A stretch of 64,000 nucleotides of DNA from Actinomadura sp. 6K520 (GTDB taxonomy: Bacteria > Actinomycetota > Actinomycetes > Streptosporangiales > Streptosporangiaceae): NCBI RefSeq assembly GCF_004349245.1, contig NZ_SMLC01000022.1, forward strand, positions 1-64,000, given 5' to 3'. Positions 15,833 through 24,259 of this stretch are shown here, piece by piece. Position 1 is the first letter of the stretch. Every line of letters begins with the position of its first letter. The notes beneath the pieces were generated by a model, which saw only the letters and a list, made by a program, of their open reading frames with translations, was not told the origin of the DNA and searched no databases. A program made the position numbers and the translations under genes.

Positions 15833-17611
15833 TCACATGCCGCGGGACTGCGAGATGGAGCCCGAGGTGGCGAGGGCGAACGTCCGCATCGACTCGGCGA
15901 ACTTCGACAGGTCCCATTCGGCGGGGCCCTCGTACCAGTAGAGGTTGTCCGCGCCCTCGGCCCGCTCGCCCGCGTCCTTGACCGTCTCGGCCCACGTCGC
16001 GACGGTGTCGAACACGACCGCGTACGGCAGGAACCGGGAGAACAGCGCGATCCGCTGCCGGGACGCCGTCTCGTCCTCGTCCGGGATGACGCCGCGTTCG
16101 AGGAACGCGCGGAAACCGATCGTGTGCGCGAGGACGGTGGAGCCGCGCGCCGTCTTCGCGGGCATGTACTGGCCGCCGTACGCCAGCGCCGCGCCCGCGA
16201 TGATGACCGCGAGTCCCGCGAGGGCCCACTCGGTGGTGAGCGCCAGCGCGACGGTCCCGCCGATGCCGAGGACCGTCACGAGGATGCCCGCGAGCGTCCA
16301 CCGCGACCGGACGGTGTCGGGCCGGCGCGCGAACCAGCCCTGCTTCACCACGTCGTCGTACATGGCGGACCTGACCTGGGCGAGCTTCGTGGCGAACGTC
16401 CCGCCGAGTTCCGACAGCTGCACCGACTCGCGGGCGGTGCCGTCCGGGGCGGTCAGCAGCGCGTCCAGCAGGATCCGCTCGTAGGGCAGCAGGTCGGCGA
16501 CGGGCCGCTCCAGCCTGCGCAGCGTCCAGTCGAGCCGGCCGGTCACCGCCCTGTCCTCTTCTTCGATCAGCAGGTAGCCGCGGACGGCGAGGTCGACGAT
16601 CGTCGCGGTCACGTCGATGACGTCGGCCTGCTCGTCGATCAGCGTGCCGATCTGGCCGGGGCGCACCCCGTCCGGCGGCTCGAACTCCGACCCGGCGACC
16701 GGCGCGTGGTCGCCCTCCGCCGCCTTCTTCACCACGACGCGCGCATCGCGCCCGCGCAGCAGGTACAGGGCCGCGACGCCGCCGACGAGCAGCACCAGCA
16801 GGCCCACGAGCGCGGAGGCGGTGACGGTGTTGACGGCGAACGCGGTCGCGATCGTGTGCCGCCGCTCGTAGAGGGCCTGCCCGCCGGTCGTGCCCGCCGG
16901 CAGGCCCGCGACGACCGTGACGTACTCGCCGGGCAGCATCCCCTGCTGGGCGTAGACGCCCTGCGTGTGCGTGTGGTTCATGTAGTACTGCGTGCAGCCG
17001 ATCGTGCTGCCGATCGGCCCGGTGAAGCAGTTGACGTTGCGGATCGCCGCGCCGGCGTCCACGGTGGCGCGCGCCTCGTCCACCGGGACCTTCCAGCCGC
17101 CGATGACCGGCCAGCGCAACTCCTCCGCCTGCCCCATCCGGGTGATCGCGCCGCGCAGGTCGTACTCCAGGACGACCGTGTGGTCGCCGGTCAGCTCCCG
17201 CCCGCCGGTCACCCGGACGGTGGTCCGAGTGTCCTCGCTGGACGAGGTGACCTCCGCCGGGCCGCCGTCGGGGCTGCTCGCCCGCAGGTTCGACAGCCGG
17301 TGGACGCGGTCCTCGGTCAGGCTCTCGTGCTCGCGCGTCGGGAACGTCCGCTCGAAGCCCTTCTCCCCGGCGAACCGGTAGACGATCGTCTCCCTGACCC
17401 GGACCACGCCGCCCTGGCCGGTGGTGAGGACGGCGTCCTCCTTCAGCACCCGGCCCTGCGCCGCCTGCCCCGCCTGGCCCGCGGCTGCTCGCGCGGCGGG
17501 CTCGGACGCGGACGCGGCCGCGGCGGTGCAGGCCATCACGGGCAGGAGGGCGAGGGCCGAACAGGCCAGGATGACCGGCCGTACCCGGAAGAACGGCGCA
17601 AGAGCTGACAT
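15833..17611 (-). CDS. DUF2207 domain membrane protein
   Basis: 592-aa protein. A signal-like segment VILACSALALLPVMAC at the N terminus is followed by an extracytoplasmic DUF2207 beta-rich domain (about 60-260), one helix (TVTASALVGLLVLLVGG) and a cytoplasmic region. Two more helices (WTLAGILVTVLGIGG, WALAGLAVIIAGAALAYGG) precede a C-terminal domain ending YWYEGPAEWDL. The frame is open much further upstream but homology starts at this ATG. It is divergent from the Zn-peptidase gene 42 bases away. The function of DUF2207 proteins is unknown. Confidence 0.88.
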   Translation of the reverse strand: MSALAPFFRVRPVILACSALALLPVMACTAAAASASEPAARAAAGQAGQAAQGRVLKEDAVLTTGQGGVVRVRETIVYRFAGEKGFERTFPTREHESLTEDRVHRLSNLRASSPDGGPAEVTSSSEDTRTTVRVTGGRELTGDHTVVLEYDLRGAITRMGQAEELRWPVIGGWKVPVDEARATVDAGAAIRNVNCFTGPIGSTIGCTQYYMNHTHTQGVYAQQGMLPGEYVTVVAGLPAGTTGGQALYERRHTIATAFAVNTVTASALVGLLVLLVGGVAALYLLRGRDARVVVKKAAEGDHAPVAGSEFEPPDGVRPGQIGTLIDEQADVIDVTATIVDLAVRGYLLIEEEDRAVTGRLDWTLRRLERPVADLLPYERILLDALLTAPDGTARESVQLSELGGTFATKLAQVRSAMYDDVVKQGWFARRPDTVRSRWTLAGILVTVLGIGGTVALALTTEWALAGLAVIIAGAALAYGGQYMPAKTARGSTVLAHTIGFRAFLERGVIPDEDETASRQRIALFSRFLPYAVVFDTVATWAETVKDAGERAEGADNLYWYEGPAEWDLSKFAESMRTFALATSGSISQSRGM

Positions 17612-17653
17612 GGCCGCAAATGGTAGCGGGAATGCGTGCGATGATTCTCTGCT

Positions 17654-18712
17654 ATGGCTGGTCAGTACCCCCCACCGCCCCCTCCGGGGCGGCCCCCGGC
17701 GCACCCGTACGGCCGCCCCGTGCCCGGTCCGCCGGGATACGGTCCGCCGGGATACGGCCCGCCTCCGTACGGGCCGCCGGGCCGCCCGCCCATGCGGCCG
17801 CCGTACGCGCACCAGTACCGCTACGTCCCGATGCGCCCGCCGCCGCGCCGCAGCGCGGGCGGGACGATCGCCGGCATCCTGGGCGCCCTCACGTCGGTGG
17901 CCGTCATCGCGATCCTCGGGGCGACGTTCCTCGTCGGGCAGAGCGGTGCCGCCACCACCACCCGGCCCCCGATCACGTCCGGCGGCGGAGGGTCCGCCCG
18001 TGAGCAGGCCCTCGGCAACAAGCTCTACGAGACCGGCCCGCTCTCGCCGGTGAACTGCCGGGTGCCTTCGATCCAGCCGAGCAGCGCGTCGATGCGCCGG
18101 TTCATGAACATGCTCGGCGACTGCCTGGACAGCTCGTGGTCCCGGCAGTTCCGCAAGGCGGGAATGCGGTTCGACGAGCCCGACCGCGTGTTCTGGGACC
18201 AGCCCGGGCGCAGCCCCTGCGGCACCTACCCGGCGCCGGGCGCGTCCGCGTTCTACTGCCCGGCCAACGACACGATGTACGTGGGCGTCCGGCACGTCGT
18301 GGAGACCTCGGGCGGTGAGCCGCTCTCCAACTGGTCGGTGTTCGCGCGGGTCATCGCGCACGAGTACGGTCACCACGTCCAGAACCGGGCCGGGATCCTG
18401 CTCTACGGGAACCGGCTGATGGACACCGGCGACATCCGGCGGCGCAACGAGGCGAGCCGCCGCATCGAGCTGCAGGCGCAGTGCTTCGCGGGCGCGTTCC
18501 TCGGCACCGAGCGGGTCACGCTCCCGATGACGCAGGACCAGTTCAACGCCATGATCAGGGACGTGCGCGGGCGCGGCGACGAGCGCCTGCCGCCCGAGAA
18601 GCGCGACCACGGCTCGGGACGCCACTACGCGGGCTGGGTCGTCACCGGCTACGAGGGGCGCCGGCTCGCCGTCTGCAACACCTGGACGGTGCCGTCCGCC
18701 AAGGTCAGCTAG
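17654..18712 (+). CDS. putative neutral zinc metallopeptidase (YpfJ-type)
   Basis: 352-aa protein. A proline/glycine/tyrosine-rich cytoplasmic N terminus (GPPGYGPPGYGPP repeats, residues 1-65) precedes one transmembrane helix (IAGILGALTSVAVIAILGAT). The external domain carries the gluzincin motif HEYGHH with His236 and His240. The third ligand probably lies in RRIELQAQCFAGAF. The family is annotated as a putative neutral zinc peptidase, with no known substrate. Its start is 42 bases from the divergent DUF2207 gene. The proline-rich tail resembles those of actinobacterial septal proteins. Confidence 0.88.
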   Translation: MAGQYPPPPPPGRPPAHPYGRPVPGPPGYGPPGYGPPPYGPPGRPPMRPPYAHQYRYVPMRPPPRRSAGGTIAGILGALTSVAVIAILGATFLVGQSGAATTTRPPITSGGGGSAREQALGNKLYETGPLSPVNCRVPSIQPSSASMRRFMNMLGDCLDSSWSRQFRKAGMRFDEPDRVFWDQPGRSPCGTYPAPGASAFYCPANDTMYVGVRHVVETSGGEPLSNWSVFARVIAHEYGHHVQNRAGILLYGNRLMDTGDIRRRNEASRRIELQAQCFAGAFLGTERVTLPMTQDQFNAMIRDVRGRGDERLPPEKRDHGSGRHYAGWVVTGYEGRRLAVCNTWTVPSAKVS

Positions 18713-18782
18713 CTTTTCCCCCATTTCGCCCACCCTGCGCGGCGGCATGTGAGCGGACTCACCGCCGAGTGCTAGCTAGGCT

Positions 18783-18798
18783 GCTTGCAATTGCAAGC
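18783..18798. promoter_or_regulatory. perfect 16-bp palindrome before XRE gene
   Basis: GCTTGCAATTGCAAGC is a perfect inverted repeat with no spacer, 21 bases upstream of the XRE start at 18820. Its place at the promoter suggests an operator bound by that XRE protein, giving autoregulation; this is inference from position. Confidence 0.65.
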
Positions 18799-18819
18799 AC
18801 CATGACGCAGGGTGGAGAC

Positions 18820-19365
18820 ATGGCAAGTTCGAAGGTCGGCTCCATCGGGGAGTACATACGCGAGCAGCGGACGCGGGCGAAGATCTCGCTGCGTCAGCTC
18901 GCGGACGTGTCCGGGATATCCAACCCGTACCTGAGCCAGATCGAGCGCGGGCTGCGCAAGCCGAGCGCCGAGATCCTGCAGCAGATCGCCAAGGGGCTGC
19001 GCATCTCGGCCGAGGCGCTCTACGTGCAGGCCGGAATCCTCGAAGACCGCGAGGCCGACACGGACGTCCAGGCGGCCGTCCGGGACGACCTGCTCCTCAC
19101 CGAACGCCAGAAGCAGGTCATGCTCGACATCTACGCCTCGTTCCTCAAGGAGAACGAGGCGGCGGGCATCTTCCCGGGAGGGCACGCCGAGTCCGAACAG
19201 GACGCGGCAGGCGGCGGCGCGGCCGACGGCTACCTGGCCGGCGGCGACGCGGCCGCACGCGCTTCCGAGCGCGGCCGCGCCGGGCGAGTGGCGTACGAAC
19301 CGGATGTCCCCGAACGAGCCATTCCAGAGCACACCGAACAGGATGGAAAGGATGAGGTCGGATGA
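18820..19365 (+). CDS. XRE-family transcriptional regulator
   Basis: 181-aa regulator with an N-terminal HTH_3 domain (residues 8-62: IGEYIREQRTRAKISLRQLA followed by SGISNPYLSQIERG). A linker and a disordered, acidic C-terminal half rich in Ala, Glu and Gly follow. The ATG at 18820 is preferred over 18802 because GGGTGGAG lies before it. The next gene starts inside its stop codon (ATGA). The order XRE, HbhA-like, DUF2516 matches Rv0474-hbhA-Rv0476 in mycobacteria. Confidence 0.9.
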   Translation: MASSKVGSIGEYIREQRTRAKISLRQLADVSGISNPYLSQIERGLRKPSAEILQQIAKGLRISAEALYVQAGILEDREADTDVQAAVRDDLLLTERQKQVMLDIYASFLKENEAAGIFPGGHAESEQDAAGGGAADGYLAGGDAAARASERGRAGRVAYEPDVPERAIPEHTEQDGKDEVG

Positions 19366-19862
19366 CGCTGGCCAGCAATTTCCGTGAGAGCAAGGCCGTG
19401 TACGCCGTGGCCGGCGCCGGTGACTTCGCGGTGGAGAAGATCCGCGAGGTCCCGGAGCAGGTGACCAAGTACCAGGGCCGTGCCCGTGAGACCGCGACGA
19501 AGTACCAGGGCGAGGTCCGCGAGACGGTCGACCGCTACCGCTACCAGGTGCGCGACACCGTCGAGCGCTACCGCGGCGAGGTCTCCCGCTACCAGGAGCG
19601 CGTCGACGCCAAGGACCTGCCCGGCGCGGCCGTCGCCTACGCGACGCACTTCGGCACCCGGGCGGCCGGGTTCATCGACGAGCTCGCCGAGCGCGGCAAG
19701 AAGGTCGTGCACCGCGAGGCCGTCGAGGTGGCCGAGCTGACCGAGGCCGAGTCGGCCGAGGCGAAGCCGGCCGCGGGCACGAAGGCCCGCACCTCCCAGG
19801 CGCGCAAGCCCGCGCAGGGGAGGACGCAGGGCCGCTCCACCGCGAAGAAGAACGGCGCCTGA
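19362..19862 (+). CDS. hbhA: HbhA-like (heparin-binding hemagglutinin) protein
   Basis: 166-aa protein without signal peptide. A long amphipathic coiled coil spans residues 25-90 and holds repeated units (KYQGRARETATKYQGEVRET). A Lys/Ala/Arg-rich C-terminal tail follows, as in mycobacterial HbhA, though with fewer Lys repeats. HbhA binds heparan sulfate and affects membrane or lipid assembly in mycobacteria. In a soil actinomycete its role is more likely structural. Its start overlaps the XRE stop by four bases. Confidence 0.82.
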   Translation: MTLASNFRESKAVYAVAGAGDFAVEKIREVPEQVTKYQGRARETATKYQGEVRETVDRYRYQVRDTVERYRGEVSRYQERVDAKDLPGAAVAYATHFGTRAAGFIDELAERGKKVVHREAVEVAELTEAESAEAKPAAGTKARTSQARKPAQGRTQGRSTAKKNGA

Positions 19863-19879
19863 GCGCGCTGCGATTCGGG

Positions 19880-19905
19880 GCCCGGCCGGGAACACCCGGC
19901 CGGGC
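19880..19905 (+). terminator. intrinsic terminator after hbhA-like gene
   Basis: An 11-bp perfect stem GCCCGGCCGGG (19880-19890) and its complement (19895-19905) enclose a four-base loop (aaca). The following bases are TCCTTCGTCTTCC. The position, 18 bases after the stop codon, fits termination of the XRE-hbhA transcript. Confidence 0.8.
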
Positions 19906-20057
19906 TCCTTCGTCTTCCCCCACAGGCGGCTCCGTTTTCGCCGGTGAAGGCGGGACGCCGGTCAACGCTGGACGACGCGCATAGGGTTGGGGTAGTCAGA
20001 CCCCGTGTGCGCGGCGTGGAGCCGCCGTCCCGAAACGAGCAGGAGCGCTGATCGCCG

Positions 20058-20417
20058 ATGTCGGGCTTCAATGTCCTGGACTACTTCTTCTGGCTGCTGC
20101 TGATCATCGCGTTCGTGATGGAGGCGTGGGCGCTGGTCGACTCGCTGTCCGTCCCGGAGAACGCGTACTCCGCCGCGGGCAAGTGGCGCAAGAAGATGTG
20201 GATGATCGTCCTGGTCGTCGCGGTGGTGCTGGGCGGCGCCCACGCGATCGCGCCCGCCGCGCTCGGCATCCGCCCGATCGGCCTGCTGATCGGCATCCTC
20301 CCGGTCGCGGCGTTCATCGCCGCCGCCATCTACCTCGCCGACGTCCGCCCGGCGGTGGCGCCCTACAAGAAGAACGGCCGCGGCGACCGCCGATCGGGTC
20401 CCTACGGCCCCTGGTGA
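20058..20417 (+). CDS. DUF2516 family membrane protein
   Basis: 119-aa protein with three transmembrane helices (YFFWLLLIIAFVMEAWALVD; MWMIVLVVAVVLGGAHAI; IGLLIGILPVAAFIAAAIYL) and a basic C terminus. It is the counterpart of mycobacterial Rv0476, which also lies next to hbhA. The function is unknown. GCAGGAGC precedes the start. A terminator separates it from the hbhA-like gene, so it may have its own promoter. Confidence 0.85.
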   Translation: MSGFNVLDYFFWLLLIIAFVMEAWALVDSLSVPENAYSAAGKWRKKMWMIVLVVAVVLGGAHAIAPAALGIRPIGLLIGILPVAAFIAAAIYLADVRPAVAPYKKNGRGDRRSGPYGPW

Positions 20418-20433
20418 TCTCTAAGGTGGGCGC

Positions 20434-21165
20434 ATGAGCGAGGTTCATGGGCGCACGACCCGGCTGGAACTGGACGACCAGGCACTGCGCGAATGGGAGG
20501 CCGTCGTCCTCGACGCGGGCCCCGAGGGGATCGTCCTCGACAGGTCGGCGTTCTATCCGGGCGGCGGGGGCCAGCCGCCGGACCACGGGGTCCTGCTGTG
20601 GCAGGGCGTGCAGACCCGCGTCGCCGGGGTGCGCAAGGGCGACGACCTGGAGCTGATCCCGGTGGAGGGCGACCCGGTCCCGCCGGTAGGCACGGTCGTG
20701 CGGGGCGCCGTCGAGGACGACCGCCGCACCGCCCTGATGCGCACCCACTCGGGGCTGCACCTGCTGTGCGGGGTGGTCTTCCGCGACTACGGCTGCCTCG
20801 TGACCGGCGGGAACATGGAACCGCTGACCGCGAGGATGGACTTCGACCTGCGGGAGGTCCCGCCCGGTTTCAAGCAGGCCGTCGAGGACGCGTGCAACGC
20901 CGAGGTCGAGGCCGACCGGCGCATCGACGTCAAGACGCTCCCGCGCGCCGAGGCGTTCGAGATCCCCGACATCATCCGGACGGCCACGAACCTGGTGCCG
21001 CCCGAGGTGCAGGACGTCCGCATCGTCGACATCGTCGGCCTCGACACGCAGGCGGACGGCGGCACCCACGTCGGCTCCACCAAGCAGATCGGCCGCATCC
21101 GGGTCGCGAAGGTGGAGAACAAGGGCCGCGGCTTCCGCCGCATCCGCCTCAAGATCGAGGACTAG
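20434..21165 (+). CDS. alanyl-tRNA editing protein (AlaX type)
   Basis: Free-standing trans-editing protein that hydrolyses mischarged Ser-tRNA(Ala) or Gly-tRNA(Ala). Zinc ligands are the H-x-x-x-H pair in RTHSGLHLL (His105, His109) and a histidine in GGTHVGST (His212). The residue before that GGTH block, often a Cys ligand, is Asp here. GRGFRRIRLKIED closes the domain. The gene follows the DUF2516 gene by 16 bases and overlaps the convergent TetR gene by four. Confidence 0.93.
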   Translation: MSEVHGRTTRLELDDQALREWEAVVLDAGPEGIVLDRSAFYPGGGGQPPDHGVLLWQGVQTRVAGVRKGDDLELIPVEGDPVPPVGTVVRGAVEDDRRTALMRTHSGLHLLCGVVFRDYGCLVTGGNMEPLTARMDFDLREVPPGFKQAVEDACNAEVEADRRIDVKTLPRAEAFEIPDIIRTATNLVPPEVQDVRIVDIVGLDTQADGGTHVGSTKQIGRIRVAKVENKGRGFRRIRLKIED

Positions 21166-21806
21166 CGCGACGGGCGGGTGAGGGCGTCGACCGAGGCGAG
21201 GCCGCGCTCCACGATGTCGACGGCCCGGTCGAGGGCCCTGCGCATCGACAGCGGGTCGTAGCCCTCGCGGCGGCAGTGCGCGACGACCGCCTGCATCCCG
21301 CCGATCGCCACGCCGGACGCGGCCACGGCGTCGATCTCCGCGAGGTCGGGGCACAGGTCGCGCAGCAGGGCCTCGATCTGCTCCTGGGTGTTCAGCATCC
21401 GCTGGAGCGCCTGCGCCCGCAGGCCGGGACGCTCCTGGATCAGGGCGATCTGCACGGCCCCGTACTCGCCGTGCTCGGCGACGAGCGCCGCCAGGACGTC
21501 GATGACGCTGCGCCGGATCGTCTCCATCGGCGTCTCGCCCGGGGTACGGCGCAGCTGCTCGGACACTTCGGCGAGCCGGTCGTCGATCTCGGCGAAGACC
21601 ACGTCCTCCTTGGACGGGAAGTAGCTGAAGAACGTGCGGGGCGACACGTCGGCCGCGGCGGCGATCTCCGCGATCGTGGTCTCCTCGTAGCCGCGCTCGG
21701 CGAACAGCCGCAGCGCGGCGGTCGCGATGGCCTGCCGGGTGCGCCGCTTCTTGCGCTCGCGCAGGCCCGGCGGCGCGGAGTCGTGATCATCGGCCGTGCC
21801 GTGCAT
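21162..21806 (-). CDS. TetR family regulator of MMPL transporter
   Basis: 214-aa repressor with a standard TetR HTH (RTRQAIATAALRLFAERGYEE and VSPRTFFSYFPSKEDV). The start at 21806 (MHGTADDHD) is chosen because an upstream in-frame ATG lies in the operator region. The gene is divergent from the MMPL transporter, and the interval contains a long imperfect palindrome that is its likely binding site. It likely represses the efflux gene until a ligand binds (inference). Confidence 0.92.
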   Translation of the reverse strand: MHGTADDHDSAPPGLRERKKRRTRQAIATAALRLFAERGYEETTIAEIAAAADVSPRTFFSYFPSKEDVVFAEIDDRLAEVSEQLRRTPGETPMETIRRSVIDVLAALVAEHGEYGAVQIALIQERPGLRAQALQRMLNTQEQIEALLRDLCPDLAEIDAVAASGVAIGGMQAVVAHCRREGYDPLSMRRALDRAVDIVERGLASVDALTRPSR

Positions 21807-21825
21807 GTGACGGACATTACCATGA

Positions 21826-21856
21826 CTGCAAAGTTGCATCGGTTGCAAAAGTGCAG
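21826..21856. promoter_or_regulatory. 31-bp imperfect palindrome, TetR operator candidate
   Basis: CTGCA at 21826-21830 pairs with TGCAG at 21852-21856, and TTGCA at 21834-21838 pairs with TGCAA at 21844-21848. A three-base mismatched spacer separates the arms on each side of a single centre base. It lies between the divergent TetR and MMPL genes, as expected for a TetR operator controlling both. Confidence 0.7.
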
Positions 21857-21877
21857 CGATAGGTGTTCTCTGCGGGT

Positions 21878-24259
21878 ATGGCGCGATTCGCGGAGGGCGG
21901 GGCGGCGGGGCGGCCGGACGAGTCCGGCAGGATCGCGCGGTTCCTGGGCGGGCTCGGCCGGCTCTGCGTGCGGAGACGGCGCGCGGTCTTCGAGCTGTGG
22001 GTCGTCGCGATCCTCGGCGCCGGTGTGCTCGGCCTCATGCACGGCGGCATGTTCGTCCAGCAGAGCTCCCTGCCCGGCACCGAGACCCAGCTCGCCATCG
22101 ACGCGCTCGCCGAGGACTTCCCGGCGATGACCGGGCCGACCTCGACCGTCGTCTTCCACGAGACGTCCCGGACCGGCCCCGCGGACTGGCGCGTGGCCCT
22201 CGCCATCGGCGAGTCGATCGACAACATCTCCAGGCTCGACCGGGTCGCGTTCGTCGAGAACCCCTACGTCCAGGGCATGGGCGGGCTGAAGTCGGACGAC
22301 GCGGTCGTCGTCCGGCTCAACTACACCGGGACGATGAGCGACGTCAGCGCCGCCGACCTCGACGAGCTGAACGAGGCCGTCGAACCGGCGCGGATGGCCG
22401 GGGCCGACGTCAAGTTCGGCGGGATCGTCTCGATGATCCTGAACCAGCCGAAGGGCGGCCCGCAGGAGGGCGCCGGGATCGTCCTGGCCATGGTCGTGCT
22501 GCTGCTCGCGTTCGGGTCGTACCTCGCGGCGGGCATCCCGATCCTGGTGTCGCTCTGCGCGCTGGCCGTCTCGTACTCGCTGATCCACTTCCTGGCGTCG
22601 ATGTTCGAGCTCGCGCCGACCGCGCCGATGGTCGCCGCGATGCTGGGCATCGGCGCCGGGATCGACTACGCGCTGTTCATCGTCACCCGCTACCGGCAGC
22701 AGCTCGCCGAGGGCGACGACGTCGAGACCGCGGTCGGGCGCGCGATGGCGCACGCGGGGCACGCCGTGGTCTTCGCCGGCGGCACCGTCGTGTTCGCGAT
22801 CTGCGGGCTGTTCCTCTCCGGGATCGCGTTCGTCGGGCGGATCGGGATCACCACGGCCCTGGCCGTCGCCATCATGGTCGTCGCCGCGCTGACCCTGCTG
22901 CCCGCCATCCTGGGGTCGCTGGGGGAGCGCATCGACCGGTACAAACTGCCCCGCGCCCGGCCGGACCGCAGCTCGCAGCGGTGGACGACGTGGGGACGCC
23001 ACGTGGACCGCAACGCCTGGCCCTACGCGATCGTCGCGACGCTCGTCCTGCTGGCCCTGTCCGTGCCGACGCTCAGCCTGCGGTTCGGGGTGATGGCCGA
23101 CAGCATGGCGTCCCCCGAGATGGAGACCCGGCAGGCGTTCGACATCGTCGCCGAGGAGTTCGGCGCCGGGCACTACAGCCCGTTCGTGGTCGTCGCGAAG
23201 GTGCCGGATGAGCAGGAGCGGGAGAAGCCCGAAAGGGCGGTCCCCACGGTCGACGGCATGCAGGGACTGGCCGGCCTGACGGGACCCGCGGCTCCGCAGG
23301 CGACCCCGTCGCCACCGGCCGGGGAAGCCCGCCCCAAGGGTGCCCCGGACCCGGACAAGAAGCCCGACGAGCGGGCGGTCCTGCTCGGGCAGGAGCTGCA
23401 GCGCGTCCTGTCCGAGGCGCCCGGCGTCGTGCTCGCCGGCGAGCCCGTGGTGACCGGGACGACCGCGATCGTGCGGGTCACCCCGCGGGACGCGCCGCAC
23501 GCCGAGACGACCACCGACCTCGTCCACCGGCTGCGGAACGTGGAGCTGGCGCAGGTGCGGGCGGACAACCCCGGGGCGGAGATCTACCTCGGCGGCGAGA
23601 ACCCCGCGATCATCGACATCGCCGAGACCGTCGGGGACCGCATGCTCACCGTCGTCGTCGCGGTCGTGAGCGTCGCGCTGCTGCTCCTCGTCATCGCCTT
23701 CCGGTCGATCATCGTCCCGCTGAAGGCCGCGCTGATGAACCTGCTGTCGATCGGGGCGTCCTTCGGCGTCGTCACGGCCGTCTTCCAGTGGGGCTGGGGG
23801 ATCGGGCTGCTGGGCGTGGACCAGGCCATCCCGATCATGTCGTTCGTGCCGCTGTTCATGTTCGCCCTGGTCTTCGGGCTGTCCATGGACTACGAGGTGT
23901 TCCTGCTGTCGAGGATCAAGGAGGAGTACGACCGGACGGGCGACCCGCACGAGTCCGTCACGATCGGCATCGGGGCCACCGCGCGGCTGATCAGCTGCGC
24001 CGCGCTCATCATGATCTTCGTGTTCGCCAGCTTCGTCCCGCAGCCCGACCCCACGATCAAGATGATGGCGCTCGGCCTCGCGGTCGCCGTCGCGGTGGAC
24101 GCCACGATCGTCCGGCTCGTCCTCGTTCCGGCGCTGATGAGCCTGCTCGGCCACGCCAACTGGTGGTGGCCCGGCCGGGGCCGCCCCACCCCGCCGCCGC
24201 CACCGGCCCCGGAGCCGGAACCGGACGCCGAGCAACTGGAACTGGAGCTAACGCGCTGA
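21878..24259 (+). CDS. MMPL family RND transporter
   Basis: 793-aa transporter of the MMPL (mycobacterial membrane protein large) class with about 12 transmembrane helices and two large external loops. MLGIGAGIDYALFIVTRYR and FALVFGLSMDYEVFLLSRI carry the paired Asp/Tyr (GxxxDY) motifs. Members export lipids, siderophores or drugs using the proton gradient. ATG at 21878 is chosen because the first residues (MARFAEGG) precede the first helix; a GTG lies 15 bases upstream. It overlaps the next TetR gene's 3' end by 12 bases. Confidence 0.94.
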   Translation: MARFAEGGAAGRPDESGRIARFLGGLGRLCVRRRRAVFELWVVAILGAGVLGLMHGGMFVQQSSLPGTETQLAIDALAEDFPAMTGPTSTVVFHETSRTGPADWRVALAIGESIDNISRLDRVAFVENPYVQGMGGLKSDDAVVVRLNYTGTMSDVSAADLDELNEAVEPARMAGADVKFGGIVSMILNQPKGGPQEGAGIVLAMVVLLLAFGSYLAAGIPILVSLCALAVSYSLIHFLASMFELAPTAPMVAAMLGIGAGIDYALFIVTRYRQQLAEGDDVETAVGRAMAHAGHAVVFAGGTVVFAICGLFLSGIAFVGRIGITTALAVAIMVVAALTLLPAILGSLGERIDRYKLPRARPDRSSQRWTTWGRHVDRNAWPYAIVATLVLLALSVPTLSLRFGVMADSMASPEMETRQAFDIVAEEFGAGHYSPFVVVAKVPDEQEREKPERAVPTVDGMQGLAGLTGPAAPQATPSPPAGEARPKGAPDPDKKPDERAVLLGQELQRVLSEAPGVVLAGEPVVTGTTAIVRVTPRDAPHAETTTDLVHRLRNVELAQVRADNPGAEIYLGGENPAIIDIAETVGDRMLTVVVAVVSVALLLLVIAFRSIIVPLKAALMNLLSIGASFGVVTAVFQWGWGIGLLGVDQAIPIMSFVPLFMFALVFGLSMDYEVFLLSRIKEEYDRTGDPHESVTIGIGATARLISCAALIMIFVFASFVPQPDPTIKMMALGLAVAVAVDATIVRLVLVPALMSLLGHANWWWPGRGRPTPPPPPAPEPEPDAEQLELELTR

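Noticed and set aside
17612-18748. Upstream extension of the DUF2207 frame across the Zn-peptidase gene
   Set aside because: Homology and a signal-like helix begin at 17611; the rest is antisense to a clear gene.
21826-21856. Nur box (TTGCAA-N5-TTGCAA) near the TTGCA repeats here and at 18783
   Set aside because: The spacing does not fit the N5 direct arrangement, and both sites have better local owners (TetR, XRE).
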